The notes beneath the pieces were generated by a model. That model did no database searches and was not told the DNA's origin. It was given only the letters and a program-made list of their open reading frames with translations. A stretch of 64,000 bases of DNA from Apricaphanius iberus (lineage: Eukaryota; Chordata; Actinopteri; Cyprinodontiformes; Aphaniidae), in contig JAPXFQ010001150.1 of the NCBI GenBank assembly GCA_028564705.1, forward strand, positions 1-64,000. The letters run 5' to 3'. The position numbers and the translations under genes are program-made. Shown here in pieces: positions 1 to 10,797 of the stretch. Every line of letters starts with the position of its first letter. Within the stretch, counting starts at the first letter, position 1.

Positions 1-534
1 AGACCGTCTGTGGTTTGGACAATACAGAACAGAGATACAGAACAGAGACACAGAAAGAGCAACAGAACTGATGCAGAAGTTTGTTGCAGGACGTGGAGAA
101 CTTTCCGTCACTGCAATGCCATCTTAGTCAGGTTTGTCAAGCAGGGCGGGTCAGGAGCACCTACTATGAGAAGAGACTAAGAGAAAACAGGTTAGCGCTT
201 GAACTGACAGAACATCATGCAGTTGGGGAGAAGTAGGAGAGAAAGTAGGAACAGACTCAAATAATGTCCTCCAACAGCCTAGCCTAAAGCAGCATAGCTA
301 CTAACATTAACCTGTCTCCTAGCTACTAGGAGACCTAGCTACTAACACTCTCTACCTGGCTTACATTAATCTATCTCTACCTAGCTACTATACCTCTTCC
401 TATCTCTTCTTAGCTTTTGACACTGTACTTGACTACTAACATTAACCTGTCTCTTCCTAGTTACCTTGTCTAACATGTCTCTAACTGCCTATTAACATAT
501 CTCTAACTGTAAGCTTTGTCACAGAGGAAAGTTT

Positions 535-2938
535 TAATCCTAGTTTTAAAGATAGACAAATTGTCTGCTTCACAAACCAACCCTGGGAGCTGGTTCCATA
601 GGAGGAGAGCCTGATAGCAGAAAGATCTGCCGCCCATTCTACTTTTAGAAATCCTAGGAACTACCAGTAAACCTGCAGTCTGAGGGCGAAGGGCTCTGTT
701 AGGAACATATGGAACAATCAGGTCTCGTATGTATGATGGAGCTAGATTATAAAGAGCTTTATATGTCAGAAGGAGGATCTTGAATTATATTCTAGATCTC
801 ACTGGGAGCCAGCGAAGATAAGCTAAAACAGGGGAAATGTGATCTGTCCTTTTAATTTTCATCAGAATCCTAGCAGCAGCATTTTGGACTAACTGAAGAC
901 TTTTAATTGTATTCTGTGGACTATCTGATAATAAAGAGTTACAGTAATCCAGCCTTGAAGTAACAAAGACATGGACTAGTTTTTCAGCATCACTCCTGGA
1001 CAGGATGGTTCTAATTATTGCAATATTCCTAAGGTGAAAAAAGGAAATCCTAGAGACTTCTTCAATGTGAGATCTAAATGACATATCTTGTTCAAAAATA
1101 AGGCCAAGGTTCTTTGCTTTATTACTAGAGGCTAATTTAGTGCCGTGCAGGTGAAGAGGTTGACTAAGTAGTTTCTTTTTCAGAGCTTCTGGTCCAAAGA
1201 CGACAACTTCTGTTTTATCAGAATTCAGAAGCAAGAAGCTTAGAGTCATCCACATTTTTATGTCTTCCAGACATGCCTGTAGTCTACCTAACTGATGGGA
1301 TTCATCAGGATTTATGGATAGATATAGCTGTGTATCACCTGCGTAACTATGGAAATTTATCCCATGCTGCCTAATTATTTTACCAATAGGAAGTATATAT
1401 ATAGTAAAAAGAATCGGCCCAAGCACTGAACCCTGTCGTACTCCGCAAGTAACTATTGAGGTTGAGGAAGATTTATCATTTACCTGAACAAACGGAAATG
1501 TGTTAGACAAATAAGATGTAAACCAGCCTAGTGCTGTTCCTATTATACAGACACTTTGAAGCCTTTCTATGAGAATATTGTGATCGACAGTGTCAAAGGC
1601 AGCACTGAGATCTAAAAGGACCAGAATGGTAACCAGTCCATTGTCTGATGCTATGAGAATATCATTGGTAACCTTCACCAGATCTGTTTCAGTGCTATAA
1701 TGAGCTCTAAAGCCTGACTGAAACTTCTCAAACAGCTCATTATTGTTTAAATGCTCACATATCTGGTGTGCCACTTTTTTCCCAAGAATTTTAGACAAGA
1801 AGGGAATATTAGATATCCGTCTATAGTTAATTAAGTAGTTTTGATCAAGAGATGGTTTCTTAAGTAGAGGTTTAATTACAGCAATCTTAAACTCCTGTGG
1901 TACATATCCATTGACTAAGGATAGATTCAGTATATCTAAAATTGGAGGGGCAATGAAAGGGAAAACTTATTTTAAGAGTTTAGTTTGGATTGGGTCTAAA
2001 ACGCAAGTTGAAGGTTTAGATGAAGCTAATAATTTTAGTACATCAGAAAGTTCGGCTGCATTAAAGCAGTTTAAGCATATATTAGGTTCCACCATTTTTG
2101 ATGCCGCCTCACTAGCTAAGGAAGAAGCAAGCATATTGGGAAGGTTCCCAATTATCTTATTTTTTATAGAGTCTATTTTATTTATAAAGAATTGCATGAA
2201 GTCGTCACTACTAAGAGCTTGGGGAATGGTTGGCTCGATAGAGCTATGATCCTGTGTGAGTTTGGCAACTGTATTAAAAAGAAACCTAGGATTATCTTTA
2301 TTCTCCTCAAAGATGAATAATATGCTGTTCTAGTTGTTCAAAGGCTCTTTTTATTTAGCAATAGACTATTCTTCCACACTTAATAGGAATCCTGTAAATG
2401 CGTGGAGCGCCATTTTCTCTCTAGTTTTCTAACGTTCTTCTTCAGGGTACGTAGCTCTGAATTAAACCAGGGAGCTAATCTCCTATGGCTAGCTACCTTC
2501 ATTTTTAAGGGGGCAACTTTGTCTATTGCCAGACGCAAGGAGGAATTAACGCTATGAACTAGAACGTCAAGTTGTGAGGGGTCACGAGTTAAATCACTGT
2601 TTTCTATTGTACTTTTATGTACTGAGGAAATTAAAGTTGGAAGAGCTTCTTTAAAATTTGCTACAGCATTGTCTGATAATGTTCTGGTATAATGAAGTTT
2701 TCTTTCAGGTTTGATATGATCCGTTAGAGTGAGTTTAAAAGTGATCAGAAAATGATCAGACAGGATAGGGTTATGTGGAAAGACTGTTATTTCTTCAAAG
2801 CCAATGCCATAAGTCAGCACAAGATCTAAGGTGTGGTCACCACGATGGGTTGGTCCCTACACATTTTGAGTAAAGCCTATTGAGTCTAAGATAATGTTAA
2901 AAGCTATATTTAGAATATCACTTTCACTATCAACATGA
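535..2938 (-). pseudogene. L2 copy A ORF2, 3' half: endonuclease C-terminus and reverse transcriptase
   Basis: The longest open piece (1798-785) is a 337-residue reverse transcriptase fragment that would copy element RNA at a nicked chromosomal target. Visible motifs are [31 protein letters not shown] and [19 protein letters not shown]. The catalytic box reads YAGD rather than YADD (1334-1345), so one of the two adjacent metal-binding aspartates is lost. A second piece (2820-2380) holds the endonuclease end with LSDHF and the basic linker, and a third (2197-1967) the region between. Frame changes separate the three. Downstream of 785 the C-terminal tail can still be followed in another frame to about 535. 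The N-terminal endonuclease half lies beyond the nested LINE at 5984-6480. Confidence 0.88.
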
Positions 2939-2943
2939 GACCT

Positions 2944-2954
2944 AAGATGGCGCC
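2944..2954 (+). promoter_or_regulatory. YY1-like motif AAGATGGCGCC at LINE 5' end
   Basis: The 11-mer AAGATGGCGCC sits within about 5 bases of the 5' boundary of the nested LINE and contains the ATG of its ORF. It resembles the YY1 site (AAGATGGCGGC) known to position transcription starts at the 5' end of mammalian L1. The same 11-mer occurs at the start of the unrelated LINE at 39623-39633. Function is inference. Confidence 0.45.
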
Positions 2955-5883
2955 ACGGATGGACGCCTCGGTACTTCGCTCCCTAGTACTTGTTACAATT
3001 TTACTTTTTGGCGAAGTTTTCTGCACTCCCTCTGCTATTAAAATGAGCAGAGAGGACATCTTACAAATAGGGCTATCCAGTGCCAGACTTTTTTCACCGG
3101 TTTTTAATCAACAAGACTACTTTATGGAGATTCTGACTGGAGGAGCAGCAGCGCTCTGTGGATTTAGAAGGAGACGCTGACAAGGGAAATGAGCTGGTGT
3201 GCTCGTTAAGTTGCGACAGCGGGGATTACGCACCGCTCTCCCATCCATACACCTGGGCAACGTCCGCTCTCTGCCTAACAAAATGGATGAATTGCTCCTT
3301 CTCCTATCCAAGAACTCCGACTTTCGTCGTTCTGCCGCCTTTTGCTTCACTGAAAGCTGGTCCAGTGAACACATCTCGGACAGGGCACTACAGCTGCCGC
3401 GCTTCCAGCTGTTCCGAGCGGACCGCTGCGCGGAACTGTCTGGGAAGTCAAAGGGAGGAGGAACGTGTTTCTACATTAACGAAGGTTGGTGTACAGATGT
3501 CACAGTGTGAAAGAAGACATGCATCCCTCACCTAGAGTCTTTCTTCATAAACTGTAAACCATTTTATTCACCGCGGGAGTTCGCCTCGTTTGTGCTGGTC
3601 GCTGTATACATTCCACTGCAGGCGTGCGTAACGGAGGCGTTACATCACCTCGCCGACCAGATCACAGACGTGGAGAAAACTCACCCGGACTCTCTGCTAA
3701 TCATTCTCTGGGATTTTAATAGAGCAAATCTCAAACTTGAACTGCCTAAATATAGACAACACGTGACGTGTCCCACCAGGGACATGAACACTTTAGACCA
3801 CTGCTACACCACAATAAAGAATGCATATCGCTCTGTCCCCCGTGCTGCTTTGGGACTTTCTGACCACTGCCTGGTCCACCTCATCCCATCTTACAAGCAG
3901 AAGCTAAAATCTGCTAAGCCTGTAGTAAGAACTGTGAAGAGATGGACGAATGAGTCAAAGATGCAGTTACAGGCCTGCTCTGACTGCACTGATTGGAGCG
4001 TCTTTGAAGCAGCAGCCTCAGACCTGGACGAACTGACTGACACTGTGACATCTTACATCAGCTTTTGTGAGGACATGTGTGTGCAGACCAAAACCTTCTG
4101 CACGTTCAACAACAACAAACCATGGTTCACTGCAGAACTGAGATGGCTACGCCAGGACAAGGAGGAGGCCTACAGGAGTGGGGATCGGGACCTGTACAAG
4201 CAGGCCAGGAACAAGCTGACAAAGGAGATCAAGGCAGCAAAAAGGAACTACAGTGTAAAACTGAAGGAGCGTTTTTCTGTCAACGACTCTTCTGCAGTTT
4301 GGAAGGGCCTGCAAACCATCACCAACTACAGGAGACCATCCCCCCACCCTGTGGGGAGCCCCCGCCTGGCTGAGGACCTCAATGACTTTTTCTCCAGATT
4401 TGAAACAACTTTCACACCTTCCACCTCCCCCACCATCTCCATCACAAAAGGCCTAGCATCACCCCAAACCATCCCCATACCTGACCCCCTGCCTGCGCTG
4501 ACGATCTGTGAACAGGATGTGCGCCAACTATTTCAGAGACAGAGGATTAAGAAGGCATCAGGTCCTGATGGAGTGTCTCCATCCTGTCTGAAAGTCTGTG
4601 CTGACCAGCTGGCTCCCATCTTCACTCAGATCTTCAAAAACTCCCTGGAGCTGTGTGAGGTCCCCTCCTGCCTAAAACGCTCCACCATCATCCCGGTTCC
4701 CAAGAAGTCCCCTGTCACAGGATTAAATGACTACAGACCAGTCGCCCTGACATCTGTGGTCATGAAATCCTTTGAGCGACTGGTGCTGTCCCACCTGAAG
4801 GAAATCCCGGATCCCCTGCTAGACCCCCTGCAGTTCGCCTATAGAGCAAACAGGTCAGTGGATGATGCAGTCAACATGGCTCTCCACTACATCCTGCAAC
4901 ACCTAGACTCTGCAGGTACCTACGCTCGGGTCCTGTTTGTGGACTTCAGCTCTGCATTTAACACCATCGTCCCAGAGCTCCTCCACCAAAAACTGTCCCA
5001 GCTCACCGTGCCTCCTTCCACCTGCCAGTGGATTACCAGTTTCCTGACTGACAGGAGGCAGCAGGTGAAACTGGGTAACTTCATATCCAGCACCCGGTCC
5101 CTCAGCATCGGCGCCCCCCAGGGATGTGTTCTCTCCCCACTGCTTTTCTCCCTTTACACCACTGATTGCACGTCAAGAGACCCTTCTGTGTAACTCCTGA
5201 AGTTTGCAGATGACACCACCGTCATTGGACTCATCCGTGACGGCGACGAGTCTGCATACAGAAGGGAGGTGGAACAGCTGGTCCTCTGGTGCAGTCAGAA
5301 CCACCTGGAGCTAAACCCACTCAAAACTGTGGAGATGACAGTCGAATTCAGGAAGAGACCCCCATCAACATCTCCTCTCATAATCACCAACAGGCCAGTC
5401 CCCACAGTGGAGTCTTTCAGGTTCCTAGGATCCACCATCACACAGGACCTGAAGTGGACCTCCCACATTGACTCTATAAGGAAGAAGGCCCAGCAAAGGC
5501 TGTACTTTCTGCGTCAGCTCAGAAAGTTCAACCTGCCTCAGGAACTGCTGACCATATTCTACACAGCAATAGTCCAGTCTGTCCTGACCTCATCCATCTA
5601 TGTCTGGTTTTGATCCGCCACCAGGCAAGACAAGGACAGACTGCTGAGAACAGTCAGGTCCTCAGAGAGGATCATAGGTACTGATCTTCCCTCCATTGAG
5701 GACCTATTCCGGGCCAGGGTCAGGAAGCGGGCCAGAAAAATCACCACTCACCCCTCACACCCTGGCCACAATCTGTTTAGGCTCCTCCCCTCAGGCCGGC
5801 GTTACAGAGTGCTGTACGCCAAAACCACCCGACACAAGAACAGTTTCTTCCCCCAGGCTGTCGCTCTGATGAACTCTGAATAG
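2947..5883 (+). pseudogene. Rex1/CR1-like LINE polyprotein (endonuclease plus reverse transcriptase)
   Basis: One frame can be read from the ATG at 2947 to the TAG at 5881-5883, about 978 codons, with no frameshift but five in-frame stops: TGA 3178-3180, TGA 3190-3192, TGA 3508-3510, TAA 5191-5193 and TGA 5611-5613. The first two fit CGA-to-TGA (CpG) decay in an arginine-rich stretch. The first 25 or so residues are hydrophobic and look like a signal peptide. The APE endonuclease has FTESW and LSDHC, but the usual GDFN box reads WDFN. The reverse transcriptase has NDYRPVALTSVVMKSFERL, FVDFSSAFNTI, GAPQGCVLSPLLFSLY and an intact FADD box (5203-5214). The longest uninterrupted piece is 3592-5193. 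It would encode target-primed reverse transcription if intact; as it stands it is dead. Confidence 0.87.
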
Positions 5884-5983
5884 TCACAGAGTCTTCACTT
5901 ATTTAAGTTCTGTACTGGAGAGAAAAGTTGCCGGAGTCAAATTCCTTGTATGTGTCATACTTGGCCATTAAAGCTGATTCTGA

Positions 5984-6480
5984 ATATTGAAGTCTCCGAC
6001 TATAATGACTGTATCAGTGTTTAAAACTAAGTCAGATAGAAAATCTTAGATCTGATATAGAAACTGAGAATAAGGGCCTGGTGGACGATATAAGACCACG
6101 AACAAAAGTGGCTTTACTGCTTTGTTATGTGTATGAGGAAGGCTAAAGATTAAATGCTCAAAGGAACTGTAACTATTATTTTTTGGGGGATTAATTAGTA
6201 AATCTGAATGAAAGATGCTGGCTACTCCAACTCCTCGACCAGTACTTCGAGGGAGGCTTAAGTTTAAGTAGCTAGGGGGAGTTGTCTCACTTATTGTGAC
6301 ATGGTCCTCTTCCTGCAACCATGTCTCTGCAAGACAAAACAAATCAATATTATTTTCACAAATTAAGTCATTTACCAAGAGTGTTTTTGAGAGGAGAGAT
6401 CTTATCTTTAGTAATCCACATTTAATTGATTTATTTTTCTGTTCAGTCGGAGTTGTATTTATCTTTATCATATTTTTATA
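5984..6480 (-). pseudogene. L2 copy A ORF2, N-terminal endonuclease half
   Basis: The 141-residue open piece at 6471-6046 is the N-terminal half of an APE-type endonuclease that nicks target DNA for LINE insertion. It shows [15 protein letters not shown], the catalytic-glutamate region [15 protein letters not shown] and YRPPG. It continues to the insertion point at 5984, where the metal-binding strand begins, and resumes at 2938 beyond the nested LINE. The split is a clean insertion, so the two halves were one gene before the Rex1-like LINE arrived. Confidence 0.85.
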
Positions 6481-6559
6481 CTTTGTTCTAGTATCATTAA
6501 CTTTTAAACTATTTGTTTTGGGTAGTGGACGGGAAATTGTCTCTATAGGGTAGTGGGTG

Positions 6560-7318
6560 AGTGGCAGTCCTTGTTCCCTGAGCTGGACTCTGGGTTGTCA
6601 GGGCTTTGGGGAACTAGAGATAACCCTATCAATGTTCCTGGAAAGAAGCAAAGCTCCGTCCGTGGTGGGATGGATGCCGTCTCTACGTAACAGTCCAGGT
6701 CAACCAAAGGTGAAACGACAGAATATGGCTGTACATGTCATCGCTAGTACGATCCGGCAGGGGACCAGAAAAAATGAAAGAGTCAGACATCTTTTTGGCA
6801 GCCCTACACACCGAAGCTACGCTAATTTTAGTGAATTCCGATTGCCGTCGCCGGGTGTCATTGCCACCAGCATGGATAACGATCCTGCTATACAGTCGTT
6901 TGTCCTTGGCCAAAAGCTTCAAATGGGACCTAATGTCCGCAGCTCTGGCTCCTGGAAGGCATTTGACGGTGGTCTTCATGTCTCTGGAGCCACGTTCCTA
7001 ACTATGGAGCTGCCAATTACAAGAATCGGCCTCTCCTGCTCGGCGGGTGCGTCGCTGAGCTGGGCGAACCTATTGTTCAGAGAAAGGGGCTGGAGGTTGG
7101 CTGCGGGCTGGGGTCTGGCGCTAGGCTTCCTACGAACCGTCACCCAGCTCGCCTCAGATCCCGGCTGCACCGGAGCTGTTGGAGGACGGCTAAGGGGTCC
7201 TGTCCTAATTGACTCGCGCTAGCTACTGCTGGGCCTAGATGTTCTACAGTGCAGAGCCGGGCCTCTAGCTCAGAAACCCTCGCCTCCAAGGCTACAAAAG
7301 TGCTGCACTTATTACACC
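6560..7318 (-). pseudogene. L2 copy A ORF1 with SGNH-esterase-like domain
   Basis: Two overlapping minus-strand pieces (7170-6976 and 6979-6683) make up a frameshifted ORF1. The first carries the GDS-like block ILVIGSSIVRNV; the second carries the block IHAGGNDTRRRQSE, corresponding to the GxND box of SGNH hydrolases. This esterase-type ORF1 is known from L2 and CR1 LINEs, where it is thought to bind RNA or membranes; its role is unsettled. The frame changes near 6979, the C-terminal part is altered after about 6690, and the N-terminus is cut at 7318. A long plus-strand ORF over the same bases (6557-7222) is only the antisense shadow. Confidence 0.8.
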
Positions 7319-7760
7319 AAATTAGTTTGCCATATTAAAATGCATAGTATTTGTATTGCTTTGTTATTATTAAAGTAAACTAAATACACAGTAAATGCAC
7401 AGTAAATTACACTTATTTTACTTTAAAATGAGTGAAACAGATAAGTGAATCAGATTATATCATGATAGAGTTTGCCTTGTTTTCCATTTATGTATCAAAT
7501 AGGAATCCTATCGTTAGAAGTGCATCGAGATAAGGATTGCAATGGCCAAACATGTAAGAGACACACAAGGCAAAAAAGTGTTTGCATATATGTTTGCACA
7601 TGAACAGAAGGAAAAAAGGTTTGCTAAAAAATGTAGAAGCCCCTGCAACAACTGCACCAAACCAGATCTTTCCTTCCAAGTTAATTGAAGCAAACAAAAA
7701 CTGTAGCATTGCAAGGGAGACCTTATCCTTTTGTTTCCAGAAAATTTCATTTAGATCTAA
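7319..7760. other. Unassigned AT-rich DNA
   Basis: I see no coding or repeat signature here beyond short A/T runs. The short ORFs on both strands have no recognisable motif. Confidence 0.5.
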
Positions 7761-8131
7761 TAAGAGCTGTTTTTAAAATATTTGAAAATCAATTCTGAAT
7801 TGATTCTAATAGAAATCAAATCGATTCAGAACTTGAACATGCGATTTTATTTTTTAGAATAGTTTGCCCTTTTTACAGCTAAAATATGAAGGAAAAGTCC
7901 AGACGACCAATTTAAGTCTTGTGTCTGAGAGGGTTAAAACAGTTCCCGTTAAGTCATTGATTTACAGGCACATAATTAAGATATCAGCTAAAAAAAAAAA
8001 CATGTTTTTAGTAGCACTGACCCATATCTACATCAAACTATATCAGATCGGAGCAGCTCATGATAATCAATTCTAACTCTTGAGTGTAGGAATCAAATTG
8101 AATCTTGAAATTTGAATCAATACCCAGCCCT
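7761..8131. mobile_element. hAT-like MITE with 8-bp target-site duplication
   Basis: About 371 bp of non-coding DNA is flanked on both sides by AGATCTAA (7753-7760 and 8132-8139); the match extends to the 10-mer TAGATCTAAT. The right end finishes in TACCCAGCCCT, the complement of AGGGCTGGGTA, a common hAT terminus in fish. The left end (TAAGAGCTG) is a decayed version. The interior repeats GATTC/GAATC motifs. The 8-bp duplication is the diagnostic hAT feature; no transposase is present. Confidence 0.7.
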
Positions 8132-8139
8132 AGATCTAA

Positions 8140-10476
8140 TCCTACATATAGTCCAATTGATCCTAGTTATAAAATGATGCATGAAGTTCAGTTTATTATT
8201 CAAATTAGTTTAAAAAACATTTCTATCCAAAGAAACTCATCAGATTGCATCTAGTCACTGAATTGCAGGATTCTATTCGATTCTAAGGCCAGAAGGTATC
8301 TGTTCTGTGTATATTAACACACCACAGTGTGTTTATTTTTCATGACACATTTCAAATCTCTCTCACTCAAAACTGCATATCATGTGGATGCTTGCCCAAA
8401 CCTTTCTTCAGCTCAGATCACTAACTAAATAAACTCCTGGGAGCCTTCAACAATTCCTCACCTGCCAGCTGATTGCGTGTGCGTGCATGTTTATGTATGT
8501 TTGTAGGGACCAGATGAACTGTTCAACAGTTTGAAAATCTTCAACGAGCTGTTTCAATGTTCTGACAAAGTCTTAATCAGGTTTGACTTCTTTAACCGTT
8601 CTATATCACTCAATGTCCACAAAACCATGAAGGCACATGTGTGAGTGCCATAAAATCTTAACTGAACTTTGCTAATCTGCAAATCCATTTTTCTGCTTTA
8701 TTTTATTTTCTCTCCAAGTCTAAGTTATATCTACATCTTCCTGTTTTTTTAACTCCCACCTTTCTCATTATTCTTTACAATGTTGATTAAAGTCTTTTCC
8801 TTCATTTATACACAGACATTTTTTATTTAATTGTCTCTCCTTCAACACACTCTATATAAATCAGTAATTTAAATCAACATGAAAACAATATTAAACAGAG
8901 CACTTTTTGGAAAATGTCTCTTTATAAAGTAGAAGATTGAAAACACAGCTAGCAGTCTTTTAAGGCTAGTTCACCCTATAGTCATACTGGATAATATTCA
9001 GAGCCCTCATGAAGGATGCTGAAGTTTGAAGCCCAAAGGCCAGGATTTCAGTCAAAACAATTATTTCAACACACAATCTTACTACCTAATCGTCATAATG
9101 GGAAGGGTATTTGTTCTGAACTCAGAGAGTTGTGTCTGATTCCGGCTTCCTTCGGGTGTCACAAAGTTACATTGTGATCTGCTTTGTATGACTGGTATAT
9201 TAACTCGTGCTGCCGGGTGAATGATTGTAGTGCCTTGAATTCTAAATTTAGGCCATTCACAACATTAATTTAGTGCAACAGATTATACTTTCACATTTCC
9301 AAGATAGCAAGACTGTCTTTTAAGGAATTTTTTAAATATAGTTTTAGCCTTGTTTTGTCACCAAATTAAGGTTGTTACCAAATATTTTAACCATGTTGTA
9401 TTTTGTAAGGCAAACACTGTCAAACGCAAACTACAAAAACACACCAATAACTACATCTCTGTGTGAAATAACACGAAGACAAGAGCTCTCACTTCTCTGC
9501 AGGACAAGCTGGGATCACAGTGTGGGCATGTGTGTGACTATGTATGCTCTTATCACCTCAGCCTCGTACACACTGCACCTCGGGGCTGACACATACACAC
9601 CCACAAAGACACACAAAGATACACACTGTGAGAGCACAGATGGCCTCACATTCTTCTCTGCTGCCAAACAGATGGACTTGACTGGATTCATTCATCGATG
9701 GACACACACATATACAACACGCAAGCATGTTGTGATTTGCTTCGACACATAAAAACCTCCCTATTAACTGCAGTATGTCAAGGTTTTAGCATACAAACAC
9801 ATTCAAATTTTTGCACACACTGCTTCGTACACACAGTGGCTGTTGTCCAATGCTTATTTCCCTGAGCCTGTCCTAACAAACACACTGATCATGGCTGCTA
9901 TCCAATCACAGTGCCCTCCGTGTGTCTCTGTGAGTCTGAGATGTGAAGTCTAATTACCAGAACGGCATCAATATTGATGAGGGCCATTTTATTCCATCAA
10001 TTCCCAGCCCTGCTCTTAAATTCACTTAAGTTTGACTTCATGTTCATGAACACCAACAGGATCAAAGGTCAATGCTGTGAAGCCACTTTACAAGTTTTGA
10101 TCACAAATAGCTCTGTGTTTATGCAACTATTCAGACAAATATAATGACCGTAGGAGGTTTAGAAGTATATATTGAAGTGTCCTCTGTCAACTATATATAT
10201 TTATTAATTTAATTTTGGCACTGTGCAACTCCATGTTATATATTGCAAAGAAAGGATGGCTCCTATGAAATGAAATATAAAAACTATAGTGTGACTCAGA
10301 ACTCAAATTAGTCTATGTCTGAGAATAATCACAATGTCATCGTCGATCTTCAGTGTAAATTAAAATCAGGGAGACAGATGATACTTAGTGTTAATGTTCT
10401 CCCTGCTGACTGTAGTTCTACAGGGCAACTTAAACGCATTATGAAGGGTCTTTTTCTTCTGAATGGATCATCTACA
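8140..10476. other. Unassigned intergenic or intronic DNA
   Basis: No recognisable gene or repeat. It contains a CA-rich stretch near 9583-9630 and two modest plus-strand ORFs (9372-9752, 10315-10533) without known motifs. The first owes its openness partly to the ACAC repeats. Confidence 0.5.
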
Positions 10477-10797
10477 CCCATGATTCTAAAACTGTGGTAC
10501 GTATACCACCAGTGGTACACAAGCTCTCCCTAGTGGTACTTGGAGTAAAGTTCTAAATATATATTTTTTAAATAAAATAAGTTGAAAAATGTACCATTCA
10601 CACAGTCTTGGTTTGGCTGGTAACAATTACCAATAAATAATCCTTATTAGGAGTAAATAAGCCTCCTTTGTTAATTGCCTATAGTTAAAAGGGTAGGCCT
10701 GCTCTACTGTATGTTTAGGTTGGTCATGATCGAGGTACTTGGAGAGCTTGACAATTTCTCAGGTGGTACCCACTGTAAAAAGTTTGAGAAATACTGA
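10477..10797. mobile_element. hAT-like (Charlie-type) MITE
   Basis: The segment starts near ATTCTAAAACTGTGGTACG and ends in GTTTGAGAAATACTG. These are imperfect inverted ends of the widespread type with CAAACT next to GTGGTAC. Internal GTGGTAC motifs also face each other. No transposase is encoded. The flanks CTACACC and CTACACT are only an approximate target-site duplication, so the exact ends are uncertain. Confidence 0.6.

Larger units (their letters stand above)
2939..5983 (+). mobile_element. Full-length Rex1/CR1-like LINE nested in L2 copy A
   Basis: A 3.05-kb plus-strand non-LTR retrotransposon interrupts the minus-strand L2 precisely inside its endonuclease. The 5' end is at about 2939-2941, just before AAGATGGCGCC. 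The 3' end is the short tail ATTAAAGCTGATTCTGA, ending at about 5983. Only TGA is shared at the two junctions, so a target-site duplication is very short or absent. The protein style (FVDFSSAFNTI, GAPQGCVLSPLLFSLY, FADDTTVIG) is that of fish Rex1/Babar-like members of the CR1 group. The clade name is from memory; a Repbase comparison would settle it. Confidence 0.85.
1..7318 (-). mobile_element. L2-type LINE, copy A (split by a nested LINE)
   Basis: This is a minus-strand non-LTR retrotransposon. Reading from high to low coordinates it carries an ORF1 with an SGNH-esterase-like domain (about 7318-6560), an ORF2 endonuclease (6480 down to 5984, then from 2938), a reverse transcriptase (about 2250-785) and 3' non-coding sequence that runs off the left window edge. 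The protein order and the RT motif [11 protein letters not shown] are typical of the L2 clade. A second LINE at 2939-5983 splits it: the endonuclease reading breaks at 5984 and resumes at 2938. It stops abruptly inside ORF1 at about 7318, so it is 5' truncated. It is clearly inactive. Confidence 0.88.

Noticed and set aside
6557..7222. 221-codon plus-strand ORF
   Set aside because: It is the antisense of the L2 copy A ORF1 esterase region, whose conserved blocks lie on the minus strand.
9372..9752. 126-codon plus-strand ORF
   Set aside because: No known motif and partly made of ACAC-type repeats; no splice or conservation evidence.
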